Numbered from the stretch's first letter, positions 52,765-62,195 are shown. The stretch: 64,000 nt of DNA from GCA-2711565 sp963664245 (GCA_963664245.1 OY760934.1:868001-932000), one strand, 5' to 3'. Notes: generated by a model not told the origin, from the letters alone. A program made the numbers and translations.

Positions 52765-53976
52765 TTATTGATCTTTTCTTATTCTTTCTTCAACCTTTTT
52801 CATATTAATCCTATAGGTTACCAACCTTTCCGAATCAGGATTTAATGAATTGCTCTCCAGTTCTATTGCTTTCTGAAAACATTCTCCTGCATATGCATAT
52901 TTGTTCGACAAATAATTGAATACTCCCAGTCGGTAATAAGCAAATGAAGATTTGGGAAATGCTGCAACGTATAACTCTGCAATTTTAACAGCTGCTTCTG
53001 TAGATACCTGATTGTAAACATAGTTAGCTAAATTGGAATAAGCAGATTCCGGAACAATTATTTCATAACCGTACTTTTCGGATAAATTCGAATAAAATAT
53101 TTCAATTGCTTCAAGACCGTTTTCCAACAATTCATCCGACATTTGCCAGTCCGAATAAAGTAGTTGTAGCCCTTCATATATTGCTTTATAATAAACATAG
53201 CTATGGCTTTCATTAGGAATTTCTACGGTTTTAAAAAAATCATCTGTACCAAATTCATTTTTCATGAAAGTAATGAATCCTTGCCTTACCGACCTTCCTA
53301 TGTCGCCGCCTTCCAGAGAACCAATAGTTACGGCAATTTTTTCCCTTGAAATCTTTTTTTGTTCAATATAGTTTTTAGTTATTCCAACATAGAGATCGTT
53401 ATCCCACCACAGGCTTGGACTAATTGCTAAATTAGCTGAAAAATATTCGGGATGCTCTAAATATGTATAGACCGAAAACAATCCCCCTAACGACCACCCT
53501 CCGATAATTCTATAGGGTACTGTTCTATAATTTGATTCGATGTAAGGAAGGAGTTCTGAAATCATAAACTCCAAGAATTTGTCAGCACCTCCGCTGGTTG
53601 GAAATTCAAGATTATCCTGCTGGGGGGCATAAGTAGGTGTATAGTCCCTGTTTCTATCAACATTAACAATTCCAACAACAATCAATTGTGGTATTGGTTG
53701 ATTTCTTATATATCCCAGTTCCGAGAGATATTTGACAGCAGATGTTGCCTGCAAAAAGAAAAATTCGCCGTCTAACAAATAAAGTACCGGATATTTTTCT
53801 TCTGATTTATCATAGCCTTCCGGTAAACTAATAAGAATTTTCCTGTTTTCATCCAATACTTTTGAATAAATTTCAATTTTTTCTCCTGTGACAATTGCTT
53901 CCTTTTTTTGTGCATAAGTATTTAAGTAAATAAATAGCATAATTATTAGAAACAGACTTGAATAAACTTTTTTCAT
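52765..53976 (-). CDS. Secreted esterase (enterochelin esterase/esterase D-like) with TPR tail
   Basis: 403 residues. Signal peptide 1-22 (TYAQ). The PF00756 domain shows 'EKYPVLYLLDGEFF', 'YTPTYAPQQDNLEFPTSGG', the nucleophile Ser162 in 'IIGGWSLGGLF' and 'ESHSYVYYKA' with the His. Residues about 310-400 are TPR-like ('SFAYYRLGVFNYLSNKY'). Relatives cut siderophore or acyl esters. It is co-transcribed with the lumazine-binding-like gene downstream (1 bp gap). Confidence 0.9.
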   Translation of the reverse strand: MKKVYSSLFLIIMLFIYLNTYAQKKEAIVTGEKIEIYSKVLDENRKILISLPEGYDKSEEKYPVLYLLDGEFFFLQATSAVKYLSELGYIRNQPIPQLIVVGIVNVDRNRDYTPTYAPQQDNLEFPTSGGADKFLEFMISELLPYIESNYRTVPYRIIGGWSLGGLFSVYTYLEHPEYFSANLAISPSLWWDNDLYVGITKNYIEQKKISREKIAVTIGSLEGGDIGRSVRQGFITFMKNEFGTDDFFKTVEIPNESHSYVYYKAIYEGLQLLYSDWQMSDELLENGLEAIEIFYSNLSEKYGYEIIVPESAYSNLANYVYNQVSTEAAVKIAELYVAAFPKSSFAYYRLGVFNYLSNKYAYAGECFQKAIELESNSLNPDSERLVTYRINMKKVEERIRKDQ

Positions 53977-54005
53977 TATATAATCTCCTTTTTTACTGAT
54001 TATTT

Positions 54006-54497
54006 TTATTTAATTTCTCTGGCATACATATCGGAAACTATGAGCCATTTATTGTTTTCTTTAACAAGAGTTATCATATCAGCACCTTTCCAGTCATCAA
54101 CTACTTCATCATCATAAGTGAACGCCATATCGATGTTATAAGTAACTACAGCAAAATTCCCATCGCCATAAATTTTAATATCCGGGTTTACTTCATGAAA
54201 ATAATCTACTTTGGCATGCTGCATCCAAGTCTCGTAATCTTTCTTATACTTTTCTTTACCTTTAATTATCTCCTTGAAAGGCGGTTTAATAAAAACTACT
54301 TCATCATGAATATATTTTAATTGTTCATTAATATCTTCAAGTTCCGACCATGCCTTGTTATGTGCTTTTACTGTTTCCCAAACTTCTTTCGTTATTGTTT
54401 CATTTTTATCTGTCATGATACACGAGTTTAAAATTAACATTAGTATGATTGACGATAAACACCTGATTTGCTCCATATTACTTCGTATTCGTTTCAT
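54006..54497 (-). CDS. NTF2-like (SnoaL-type) lipoprotein, paralogue of 51153
   Basis: 163 residues, or 156 from the second ATG at 54476 (MEQIRCLSSIILMLILNSC), either giving a lipoprotein signal. 'VTKEVWETVKAHN' and 'YIHDEVVFIKPPFKEII' are almost the same as in 51153-51632, as is the end 'NNKWLIVSDMYARE'. It follows the IS-split serine hydrolase, the same pair order as at 51.7 and 57.5 kb. The 135-bp spacer to 54632 holds no signal I can support. Confidence 0.8.
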   Translation of the reverse strand: MKRIRSNMEQIRCLSSIILMLILNSCIMTDKNETITKEVWETVKAHNKAWSELEDINEQLKYIHDEVVFIKPPFKEIIKGKEKYKKDYETWMQHAKVDYFHEVNPDIKIYGDGNFAVVTYNIDMAFTYDDEVVDDWKGADMITLVKENNKWLIVSDMYAREIK

Positions 54498-55783
54498 GGT
54501 TATTTTGGGTTAGTATGTTAAAATTTGTTATTATAAATTAGCTACATTGATCTGCAAGATATAAGAAAACTGGAACGGGTTACTGACAAACGAATCCCTG
54601 AAAACTCACCATTATTTCTATACGATCATAGCTTATTGTTTTACTTTTTCATAAACATTTTCATAGTGACTGACTTTATAGTTTGCATTTTCAAGCGAAT
54701 CAATTTCTTTAAATACATTAATATTTGCCTGGTCATAGTAAAAAGGCCAATTATTATTATTTAATTTCCCCCAAATGCCTCCCTCTTTGAAAACAAATAA
54801 TTTACAACTATCCGAGTTTTGTTTTGCATATAGATAATCATTATTTAAATGAATATGTATTGATTTATCATTGAATTTGTATTCTCCAACTATATTTGGA
54901 TATTCATTCGGAGTCGGATAAAATTCATTTAATGCAAAAGAACTGGAATCATTGTAATAATATGACAGTGCATTGTAAAGTAGATAGTGTATTGGTGTAT
55001 CATGATAATTTGATAGAATTACAATTCCAAAATTATCCTCAGGAATTATACAATATATTGCCCGATACCCATAGTCATCACCGCTATGCATATAAGTTGT
55101 CATTCCGTTAAATTCACCAATAAACCACCCAATTCCCATTGACTGATAACATATTTTATCCCAATTAACTGAATATGCTGGCTTCCATATTTCATCATAA
55201 TATTCAGATGGCAATACCATTTTAGAATTAAAAACACCTCTTTGGATATTCATTTTCATCCAATTACACATTTCATTGATATTAGAAAACAAAGTTCCAT
55301 CAGGTGCATGCTCTCTATTTACAGGATATAATATGCCTCGGGAGATTTTTTCTTTCTCATAATTATTATTATATGGTTTGGCCAATTTATTTGTGTCTGG
55401 CAAATAAAATGTTGATCCATACATTCCAGCTTTATTTAATACTTCTTTATTCATATAATCTTCAAATGGCATACCGGTGACTTTATATATAATCGCACCA
55501 AGAATATCATAATTTGTATCACTATACATAAATCTCTCACCGGGATTAAATCTCAATTGTTCATAATCTAAACTTAAAACAAAATTATATAAGGCATCTT
55601 CATTTGTTTTCGGTTTATCATAATCGCGATTCCAATATGAAAACATTCCAGATGAATGAGTAGCCAGATGTCTAATGGTTATTTGCTTATACCGTATATC
55701 TGAAAATTTAAGTTCCGGAATATATTTTATTAAAAGAGAATCCAGGTGTATATTATTTTTATCAACCAATTGCATTAATGCTA

Positions 55784-55787
55784 TTGA
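55784..55787. repeat. Target site duplication (TTGA/TCAA), one side
   Basis: TTGA on the plus strand directly flanks the IS end at 55788 and is matched by TTGA at 57013-57016. Four-base duplications are usual for the IS407 group of IS3. Confidence 0.9.
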
Positions 55788-55814
55788 TGTAACCTTCCCC
55801 TTCTTTGGACAACA

Positions 55815-56585
55815 CTAAATTAGACATTTATCTGTTATTTTGTTGTTTTTTCTCAGGAAGATATCTTCCTGAGAAAGGGTTTCTGCATACTTTTTCGGAC
55901 TCATTTTATTTAAAGAACTATGTGGGTGATTAGTATTGTAATCTTCCATCCATTGTTCAGTTAGTATCTTTAATTGGCTAATATTATCGAATAAATAAGC
56001 ATCAAGAATATCTTCCCTAAACAACCTGTTGAAACGTTCAATATAGGCATTCTGTACAGGTTTTCCCGGCTGGATAAACTTAATTTCGATTCCCTTTAAC
56101 TCACACCAGTTAGTAAATACTTTTGATATAAATTCAGGGCCGTTATCCACTCGGATACTTTTAGGTTTCCCCCTAAAGAAAATTACTTCCTTCATCACAC
56201 GAATCAGCTGTTCTGCAGGGAATGAAAAACCTGGCTCAACAGCAAGGGCCTCCCGGTTATAATCATCAATAATATTCAAAATACGGATTCTTCTTCCATA
56301 AGATAATGCATCACTCATAAAGTCAACAGACCATGTTTGATTCAGTGTAGTGGGTACTGTTAGAGGTTCGTTTACTCTTGAAGGCAACCGCCGTTTTCGT
56401 TTTCTACGGATATTTAATCCCATACTCCTGTAAACCCTTAAAACACGCTTTCTATTCCATTTTAAGCCTTCATTGCGTATACGGTTATAATATTCATCGA
56501 AACCACGTGTAGGGTGCCTTTCTGCAAATTCATTGAGCTTGTCAATAACTGTTGTGTCATCCCGTTTGTTTTGATAATACCACAT
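55815..56585 (-). CDS. IS3-family transposase OrfB (DDE integrase domain)
   Basis: 256 residues from the first Met, but the natural product starts further upstream in this frame, entered by -1 slippage from OrfA at the A6G run 56687-56693 ('YLQEEYRISVNRACS' is coded there). The DDE residues are D88 ('TWSVDFMS'), D147 ('IRVDNGPEF') and E183 ('NAYIERFNR') with the classic 35-residue gap between the last two. 'IQPGKPVQNAYIE' is typical of the IS407 group. The enzyme cuts and joins the element ends. Confidence 0.95.
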   Translation of the reverse strand: MWYYQNKRDDTTVIDKLNEFAERHPTRGFDEYYNRIRNEGLKWNRKRVLRVYRSMGLNIRRKRKRRLPSRVNEPLTVPTTLNQTWSVDFMSDALSYGRRIRILNIIDDYNREALAVEPGFSFPAEQLIRVMKEVIFFRGKPKSIRVDNGPEFISKVFTNWCELKGIEIKFIQPGKPVQNAYIERFNRLFREDILDAYLFDNISQLKILTEQWMEDYNTNHPHSSLNKMSPKKYAETLSQEDIFLRKNNKITDKCLI

Positions 56586-56680
56586 GGAGCGATGTAATTC
56601 AACTACTGAGCACGCCCTGTTTACACTTATTCGATATTCCTCTTGTAAATAGCTTACCCGTTCTTTCTTCTCACAGGGCT

Positions 56681-56947
56681 TTAGAACTTTTTTCCAAGTA
56701 CATCTTTTAACATCTGGTGGTCAAGGCTTAGGTCTGCATACATACGTTTTAAACGTCTGTTTTCTTCCTCGAGTTCCTTTAATTTCTTTAATTGATGGCT
56801 GTCCATCCCGGAATACTTTTTCTTCCAGTTATAGAATGTAGCTCTTGATATGCCATATTCACGGCACAAATCTTTTACTTCCCTGCCAGCTTCATACTCC
56901 TTCAGTATCTTGATAATCTGGCTTTCACTGAATTTAATCCTTTTCAT
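56681..56947 (-). CDS. IS3-family transposase OrfA (HTH and leucine zipper)
   Basis: 88 residues. 'SESQIIKILKEYEAGREVKD' and 'CREYGISRATFYNWKKKYSG' form the helix-turn-helix that binds the element ends; 'LKKLKELEEENRRLKRM' is the leucine zipper, and 'MLKDVLGKKF' the end, where A6G allows -1 shifting into OrfB. The order and length fit the IS407 group. Confidence 0.93.
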   Translation of the reverse strand: MKRIKFSESQIIKILKEYEAGREVKDLCREYGISRATFYNWKKKYSGMDSHQLKKLKELEEENRRLKRMYADLSLDHQMLKDVLGKKF

Positions 56948-57012
56948 AATGACATTTTAAAGTTAAACATTTTGTCTAATCCTAAACTGTCCGATTTTTA
57001 GGGAAGGCTACA

Positions 57013-57016
57013 TTGA
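57013..57016. repeat. Target site duplication (TTGA/TCAA), other side
   Basis: Matches TTGA at 55784-55787 and borders the IS end at 57012. Confidence 0.9.
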
Positions 57017-57361
57017 CACAAAAGATTTTGGAATTGAACCTGTATGAAATAAAGTTTTACTAGTTACTTTTTCTTTACGCTCAAGATTTGCATATCCAAA
57101 ACCTTTTGAATATATAATATCTCCGTCCTGAATAATACCAACAGCAATTCCAGTATTTGACTGCCGATAAGATTGCTCATTAAATATTGAATCTAACTTG
57201 CTATTTAGATTAATATTCTCTTTGCCACACGATACTATTATAAACAATGCTGAAAAAACTATTAAGTTTCTTTTCATAATCATTAAGTTTCGTTGTTAAA
57301 TCTGTTATTGAAATGTATTCATCCATTTGGAATGTTTTTAAAAAGTCCCTAATCATTTTTA

Positions 57362-57533
57362 ACTTCTTCAGCACATATATCTAAGTAATTAACCATTTAC
57401 TATTCGTTCATAGTTATGACATCACATCAATTCCTTTCCAATCATTTACATCTTTATCATCTTATATATAACATATCAATATTATATCTTACTAATGCAG
57501 AATTACAATTATTATAGATTTTTATTATAGGAT
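57362..57533 (-). pseudogene. Decayed NTF2-like lipoprotein gene (third copy)
   Basis: This stretch aligns over most of its length with 51165-51340, the C-terminal half of the NTF2-like gene ('TTCCTTTCCAATCATTTACA' against 'TTCCTTTCCAATCGTTTACA'). Frameshifts and stops interrupt it, and the 5' half with signal peptide is missing. It lies immediately downstream of the serine hydrolase at 57534, as the intact copy does in the neighbouring pairs. The leftover 57284-57361 holds only a leader-like stretch similar to that at 58641. Confidence 0.85.
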
Positions 57534-58640
57534 TTATCTGTATAAAATTCTTGTTATATCCATAGTCATTTTTGTCAGAGTTCTTTGTCCAACCTCAGTA
57601 TTACAGAAAATAACAATCAGATACTGATCCTCAGGCAGTCTAGTCATGAGCGTTTCCTTTCCATAAAAAGTTCCTCCATGCCCCACTGCTTCTGCCACTT
57701 TTCCAGAATCATTGACAGGTATCTTAAATAGAACCCAACCATATGCATATTTCCCCCTTCCACCGAAAGCTTCAACATTAGGTGTAAACATAATATTCAG
57801 GTATTTTTCTGAAAGTAATTTACCATCATTAATAGCCTTGTTGAACTTAAATATATCTTCAACGGTTGAATACATTCCGCCGGCACTGGTTGTCATATCC
57901 ATATTCATATATGGTTCACGAATAAAATGATTACCCTTAGGGATATAACCAGATGCACGATTTTCCAATATTAATGAATCCTTATCCACTCCTGAATTCT
58001 TCATCTCTGCCGGTGTAAAAATATACTCTTTTAAAAGTGCCTCATAAGATTTTCCTGTAACACGTTCCAGTATAGCTCCCAAAATAAGGAATCCACTGCT
58101 ACAGTATTGAAACTTCGATCCCGGTTCAAACAGAAGATCACCACTACAAAATTGCTTTATTGCATAATCTACTGTATAGGAATGTTGTATCAGTTTTGTT
58201 CGCATCTCTGGATATTCCATTATATCAGGGATACCAGATGTATTGCTAAGCAAGTGGTGAATGGATACTTTTTCACCAACATCCTTCCTATAATCTTCAA
58301 GATAATCACTGATTTTACCATCCAGTTTAATATTACCTGATTCAACCTGCTGCATAACTAACATGCTTGTGAAAGGTTTAGTCATGGATGCAATATCCAT
58401 TTTGGTATCAGGTTTAAATGCAGTATTCCATTCCCTGTTTGCCAGACCATATCCTTTTTCAAATATTACTTCACTATCCTTTGATATTAGAACTGAACCA
58501 TGGAACAAATTCTTTTTAAAATATTCTGCCATATACTCATCAATTAACTCTGATTTACTTTGAGCCTGAATAGAAATTGACAGATATAAGAATAAAGAAA
58601 TAAAAGTCAAAAGTTTTGTAATTAATCTAATGGTTTTCAT
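57534..58640 (-). CDS. Secreted PF00144 serine hydrolase
   Basis: 368 residues. Signal peptide 1-26 (SIQAQ). The catalytic motif is S85-M-T-K88, the Tyr motif is in 'SKFQYCSSGFLILGAI' (YCS rather than YxN) and 'VGHGGTFYGKETL' (HGG) completes it. There is no tail. It is the intact upstream member of a hydrolase/NTF2 pair whose NTF2 partner has decayed. Its 5' region ('AAGTTT.GTTGTTAAA') is shared with the split gene at 57283. Confidence 0.9.
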   Translation of the reverse strand: MKTIRLITKLLTFISLFLYLSISIQAQSKSELIDEYMAEYFKKNLFHGSVLISKDSEVIFEKGYGLANREWNTAFKPDTKMDIASMTKPFTSMLVMQQVESGNIKLDGKISDYLEDYRKDVGEKVSIHHLLSNTSGIPDIMEYPEMRTKLIQHSYTVDYAIKQFCSGDLLFEPGSKFQYCSSGFLILGAILERVTGKSYEALLKEYIFTPAEMKNSGVDKDSLILENRASGYIPKGNHFIREPYMNMDMTTSAGGMYSTVEDIFKFNKAINDGKLLSEKYLNIMFTPNVEAFGGRGKYAYGWVLFKIPVNDSGKVAEAVGHGGTFYGKETLMTRLPEDQYLIVIFCNTEVGQRTLTKMTMDITRILYR

Positions 58641-58724
58641 AACTATTAAGTTTAGTTGTTAAAATTTATTATTATAAAATTGTATATAACTGTAATAAAC
58701 AATCAATAATGCAATTAATTGAAA

Positions 58725-58915
58725 AAAAGGTTGCTATAATGGAAATGGCATCACTCAATGGAGATTCGATTAACCCCATGTTAGCTTTAAGGAACTTAAA
58801 CATGTCTTTTAAGGATGGTTTTATCATTCCACATCCTTGAAAAATATCGTTTGCTGTATAGAAAGGAACAATTTGTTTTAATGAATTATGCCCTAAGGCT
58901 TGATTACTCTTTTCA
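58725..58915 (-). pseudogene. Fragment joining an NTF2-like start to the middle of a PF00144 hydrolase
   Basis: On the minus strand the region opens with ATG AAA AGA GTA ATC, like the start of the NTF2 lipoprotein at 51632, and then switches to 'YTANDIFQGCGMIKPSLKDM' and 'FLKANMGL', matching the middle of the serine hydrolase at 58934 ('YTANDIFQGCGMIKSSLNDM'). It stops soon after. It lies 20 bp beyond the stop of 58934. Two recombination scars are thus visible in under 200 bp. The rest of 58641-58724 shows nothing. Confidence 0.85.
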
Positions 58916-58933
58916 TTTTACAATTGAATATTA

Positions 58934-60067
58934 CTAATATTTCAGTATTGCCTTCATTACTTCCGCTCCCATACTAAGATTGGCCCCGTCGTGATTTGAT
59001 GAATTAAACAAAATTATTGCCCCTGTAGATTTTGATTTGTTAAAAGCAATATACGCTGAGTGACCATTCGTATTTCCGCCTGAATAAATAATCTTCTGTC
59101 CATCATCCAGCTCAAGTATCAGCCAAGCCAGTCCCTGGTCTCCCATTGATCCCTGGTGCATCACCTTTTGGTGTGTTAATTCCATAGCATCCCGAAGAGA
59201 TGTATTTACTAATCCCATGTTAGCCTTTAAATACTTAAACATATCATTGAGCGATGATTTAATCATCCCACATCCCTGAAAAATATCGTTTGCAGTATAA
59301 AAGGAAACTATTTTATTATTTGTCTCGTGACCAAGAGCCATATTTAATTTCTGATTATCAGTTAGAAACAATGAGCTGTTACTCATTCCTAAAACATCAA
59401 ATACATCCCTTTTTAAAATAGTTTGATATGATGTTCCATCAATTATACCTAAAACGTGACCAACTAATCCTACTCCTGTGTTTGAATATTCCCACCAGGT
59501 ACCCGGAGTAAACTCCAATTCGCAATAATTTGTCAGATAGTCGTACACCTGTTCAGTTGTGTAAGCGGCATAGGGATTTTCAATATCATAGCCGGGGGGT
59601 AAAGGATAATTTGAACCTGCTTCATGCGGGGTTCTTGGCATTCCTGATGTATGTGTTAAAAGATGCACAAAAGTTATTTCAACATTATCTTTTGAAGGCA
59701 ATATTACTTCGTTGGGCAGGTAATGTCCTACGGTATCATCCTGAATAACACCTTTAATATACATTTCAGTTGCTAAAATAGCCGTAAAAGTTTTTGTAAT
59801 TGAACCAATATCAAATACTGTACTAGCATCAGGAGGATCAATGGTTCCAATAGATTTTGTTCCATATGAAAAAATATGATCTTCCTGTTGTTTATCAATA
59901 ACTCCAACGACTGCTCCTACTTTTACATATTTAGCTGCAATTGCGTCAATTTCTTTTTCGAGATTGGCATATTTCGGTTCTGGATTCAGATCGTCATCCT
60001 TACACGCCGAAAATGAAATAATCACTATAAGAAAAAAGAATCTGAGAAAAAACTTTTGTATTTTCAT
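58934..60067 (-). CDS. Surface lipoprotein PF00144 serine hydrolase
   Basis: 377 residues. Lipoprotein signal with Cys22 followed by Lys-Asp-Asp-Asp ('SACKDDDLNP'), the strong surface-export tag of Bacteroidota. Motifs: S89-I-T-K92, 'WWEYSNTGVGLVGHVLG' (YSN) and 'IIYSGGNTNGHSAY' as third motif. Parts of this gene type are scattered as relics at 51662 and 58725. A D-aminopeptidase or esterase role is possible. It is 80 bp downstream of the NylB-like lipoprotein at 60148. Confidence 0.9.
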   Translation of the reverse strand: MKIQKFFLRFFFLIVIISFSACKDDDLNPEPKYANLEKEIDAIAAKYVKVGAVVGVIDKQQEDHIFSYGTKSIGTIDPPDASTVFDIGSITKTFTAILATEMYIKGVIQDDTVGHYLPNEVILPSKDNVEITFVHLLTHTSGMPRTPHEAGSNYPLPPGYDIENPYAAYTTEQVYDYLTNYCELEFTPGTWWEYSNTGVGLVGHVLGIIDGTSYQTILKRDVFDVLGMSNSSLFLTDNQKLNMALGHETNNKIVSFYTANDIFQGCGMIKSSLNDMFKYLKANMGLVNTSLRDAMELTHQKVMHQGSMGDQGLAWLILELDDGQKIIYSGGNTNGHSAYIAFNKSKSTGAIILFNSSNHDGANLSMGAEVMKAILKY

Positions 60068-60108
60068 ATTTATTTTCTGTTTAAATAAAATTTATAATTT
60101 AGTTCACT

Positions 60109-60137
60109 AATGGTATTAATATTTTATTAATAGCATT
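60109..60137 (-). terminator. Hairpin after the serine hydrolase at 60148
   Basis: AATG-g-TATTAAT pairs with ATTAATA-g-CATT (12 pairs, one mismatch) around a five-base loop, starting 11 bp after the stop on the minus strand. No clear T run follows, so it may be a weak terminator or an mRNA stabiliser. Confidence 0.4.
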
Positions 60138-60147
60138 CGAAATTACT

Positions 60148-61200
60148 TTATAATCGAGCATTTATTATCATTAAACCCAACTCCATACCGGCATCTCCAG
60201 GATCAGTTCTATCCTCATCAGTATTTTTCAATTCAACAATTACCAGATTCATATCTTCTAATACAAGAACTATTTGCATGCCTATTCCTGTGTGAAAAAA
60301 ACCTTTTGATCCAATCATTTGGGCAAAAGGAGAATTTTCGGGAATAACTTTCCATCTATAACCATATCCAATACCTGTTGTACTATCCATAACTGAATAT
60401 GATGTTGTACTCTCTGATATCCATTCTTGAGAAATAATTTGAGAATCGTTCCACATTCCTTTTTTTTGATACAATGCTCCAAACCTGGCCAGGTCTCGTG
60501 CACTCATTTTAAACCTCCACGAAGGATACATTGACAGATTGGATTCATAAGCTTTAAAACATTCAGTAACATCAAAATCCTGCATACCTATAGGGTCAGC
60601 AATTTCCTTTTCAAATTCATCAAATATATATTTACCTGTTAATTGTTCATAAATTGCAGCACCAACATTAAAATCCCAGTTATTGTAATAAAAATATGTG
60701 TTGTGTGGATGACTCCCCCTTTCAGGTCTCATATCCTTCATTTCTTGTGTCTCAGCCGCAGCTTCGTGATAAACTCCAGATCTCGATTTTAAAATATCTC
60801 TAATAGTTGCTCGTTTTTCTTCATCCATGAGACTCGGTTCAATATCATCTATTTCTAGTTCTTTGAGTGTTAAATCCAAATTTATTTCTCCCTGTTCAAC
60901 AGAAATTCCATATAATGCGCTTACAAATGGTTTCCATATGGAATGGCAATTGAAGTTTTCATCGACTTGGCCCCAGGAAAATAATACCTTCCCTTTATAT
61001 AAAGCAATGACAGCATCGTATCCACTTTGTGTCGCAAATTCATAAGCTTCGTTAAGCTTATCTGAAGAGTATCCCGCATCTTCTGGAACGATAATTTCCA
61101 GATCACTCGGATCTTTATCTGGTGAGGAATCTTTTTTGCAATTTGATAAAACTACAAATCCTAAAACTAAAGTACTGATTAAATAAATTGTTCTTTTCAT
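60148..61200 (-). CDS. Lipoprotein PF00144 serine hydrolase (NylB-like)
   Basis: 350 residues; lipoprotein signal with Cys21 ('VVLSNCKKDSSP'). The catalytic motif is S87-I-W-K90 in 'CHSIWKPFVSALYG', the Tyr region 'NTYFYYNNWDFNVGAAI' (YNN) and the third 'IGSKGFFHTGIGMQIVLV' (HTG). This is the NylB-like type, with an unusual Trp inside SxxK. It is 33 bp downstream of the alpha/beta hydrolase at 61233. Confidence 0.88.
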   Translation of the reverse strand: MKRTIYLISTLVLGFVVLSNCKKDSSPDKDPSDLEIIVPEDAGYSSDKLNEAYEFATQSGYDAVIALYKGKVLFSWGQVDENFNCHSIWKPFVSALYGISVEQGEINLDLTLKELEIDDIEPSLMDEEKRATIRDILKSRSGVYHEAAAETQEMKDMRPERGSHPHNTYFYYNNWDFNVGAAIYEQLTGKYIFDEFEKEIADPIGMQDFDVTECFKAYESNLSMYPSWRFKMSARDLARFGALYQKKGMWNDSQIISQEWISESTTSYSVMDSTTGIGYGYRWKVIPENSPFAQMIGSKGFFHTGIGMQIVLVLEDMNLVIVELKNTDEDRTDPGDAGMELGLMIINARL

Positions 61201-61232
61201 AATCTTATCCTATCCTTTATAACAGTTGTCAA

Positions 61233-62195
61233 TTATCTTAAAAAATTAAATATTAATTTCTTAACTATTAATGGTTGTTCAATCCAAGAATAATGACCAG
61301 CTTTTTCAATGAAAACAAGTTTTGAATCCTTATAATATTCATTTAATTCATGCGGAATAGATTCTCCTACAGGATCCTGTCTGCCATGTATTATTAATAC
61401 AGGGTTATTAAATTCAGACTCCCATTTCGCCAAATTCAAATCATTCTCTATAATATCTTTCCATATCCACTGACCAATTTTAAAATTGAAATCATCATCT
61501 TTCATTATCTGACTTATTTTTAGAGATTTTTTACGATCATAAAAATATCCAGGCATTTTTGCACGTATCCTTTCAACCAATGCATGATGTGGATCTTGGT
61601 TGACAATTATCGAATCACTCCAGTACTCAATCAACTCAAGATCCTGAGAAAGAAGCTTTGAATTTATATTATCAGAAAAATAATTAAAAACATTAGTATT
61701 AAGCCCGATAGATTCTAATAATATCAATTTTGAAACAGAATCTGGAAATTTATTTACATAATATGAGGCTACATATCCACCATAAGAAAAACCAAGTATA
61801 ACCCATTCTTGGTATCCAAGTTTTTTTCTTATTAATCCAAAATCTTCTATTGTTAAATCTAAAGAAATCGTTGTAGGGTCAAATACATCAGGTATCGATT
61901 TCCCAGTTCCTCTTTGATCAACAAGAATACACTGAAAATCCTTAGATAATAATTCACACAAACTTAAATACCTATTGGAATTATCACCAGGCCCACCACC
62001 AATAATTAATATTGGAATTCCTTTACCAAAAACCCTGTAGAATATCTTAGTATTATCATTATTAATATATTGGTATTGAGAATAAATATTCTTTGGCATA
62101 ATAACCAGAAGCAGAAAACATAAAAATATTTGTTTTAAAATAATGGGAAATTTATACAAAATAATTGTTTTTAAATTATAGAAATGTATAAACAA
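61233..62195 (-). CDS. Secreted alpha/beta hydrolase (prolyl aminopeptidase-like)
   Basis: 320 residues from a TTG at 62195; no ATG lies before the hydrophobic signal region (LKQIFLCFLLLVIM), so a non-ATG start is likely. 'IIGGGPGDNSN' (oxyanion), 'VDQRGTGKS', Ser137 in 'LGFSYGGY', 'IHGRQDPVG' and 'KAGHYSWIE' give the full catalytic set. Similar proteins release N-terminal residues from peptides or cut esters. It is the first enzyme of the array after the signalling genes, 90 bp from the regulator. Confidence 0.83.
   Translation of the reverse strand: MFIHFYNLKTIILYKFPIILKQIFLCFLLLVIMPKNIYSQYQYINNDNTKIFYRVFGKGIPILIIGGGPGDNSNRYLSLCELLSKDFQCILVDQRGTGKSIPDVFDPTTISLDLTIEDFGLIRKKLGYQEWVILGFSYGGYVASYYVNKFPDSVSKLILLESIGLNTNVFNYFSDNINSKLLSQDLELIEYWSDSIIVNQDPHHALVERIRAKMPGYFYDRKKSLKISQIMKDDDFNFKIGQWIWKDIIENDLNLAKWESEFNNPVLIIHGRQDPVGESIPHELNEYYKDSKLVFIEKAGHYSWIEQPLIVKKLIFNFLR

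Larger units (their letters stand above)
55788..57012 (-). mobile_element. IS3-family, IS407-group insertion sequence (1225 bp)
   Basis: The ends start with TGTA and are imperfect inverted repeats over about 40 bp (TGTAGCCTTCCC at 57012 reading left, TGTAACCTTCCC at 55788 reading right, both running into ..TTAGACA). It carries overlapping OrfA and OrfB on the minus strand joined by a slippery A6G. The 4-bp duplication TCAA on both sides and the clean split of a serine hydrolase show a single recent transposition. Only one copy lies in the window. Confidence 0.95.
54633..57283 (-). pseudogene. PF00144 lipoprotein serine hydrolase split by an IS element
   Basis: The 5' part (57013-57283) encodes a lipoprotein signal ('FIIVSCGKEN') and ends in the catalytic motif S83-I-P-K86 ('HTGSIPKSFVS'). 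The 3' part (54633-55787) continues '...SIALMQLVDKNN' with 'RFMYSDTNYDILGAI' (YSD) and 'YMHSGDDYGYRA' (HSG). Removing the 1225-bp element and one copy of TCAA joins the halves in frame as KSFV-SIALMQL, so the gene was intact until insertion. Both halves are otherwise free of stops, so the event is recent. Confidence 0.93.

Noticed and set aside
45185..61200. A biosynthetic gene cluster
   Set aside because: No assembly-line, terpene or peptide-maturation enzymes are present; the genes are hydrolases, binding proteins and one permease.
301..61200. Calling the PF00144 genes beta-lactamases for antibiotic resistance
   Set aside because: Only the fold and SxxK/YxN/HxG motifs are visible; most family members are peptidases or esterases, and several here have changed YxN motifs.
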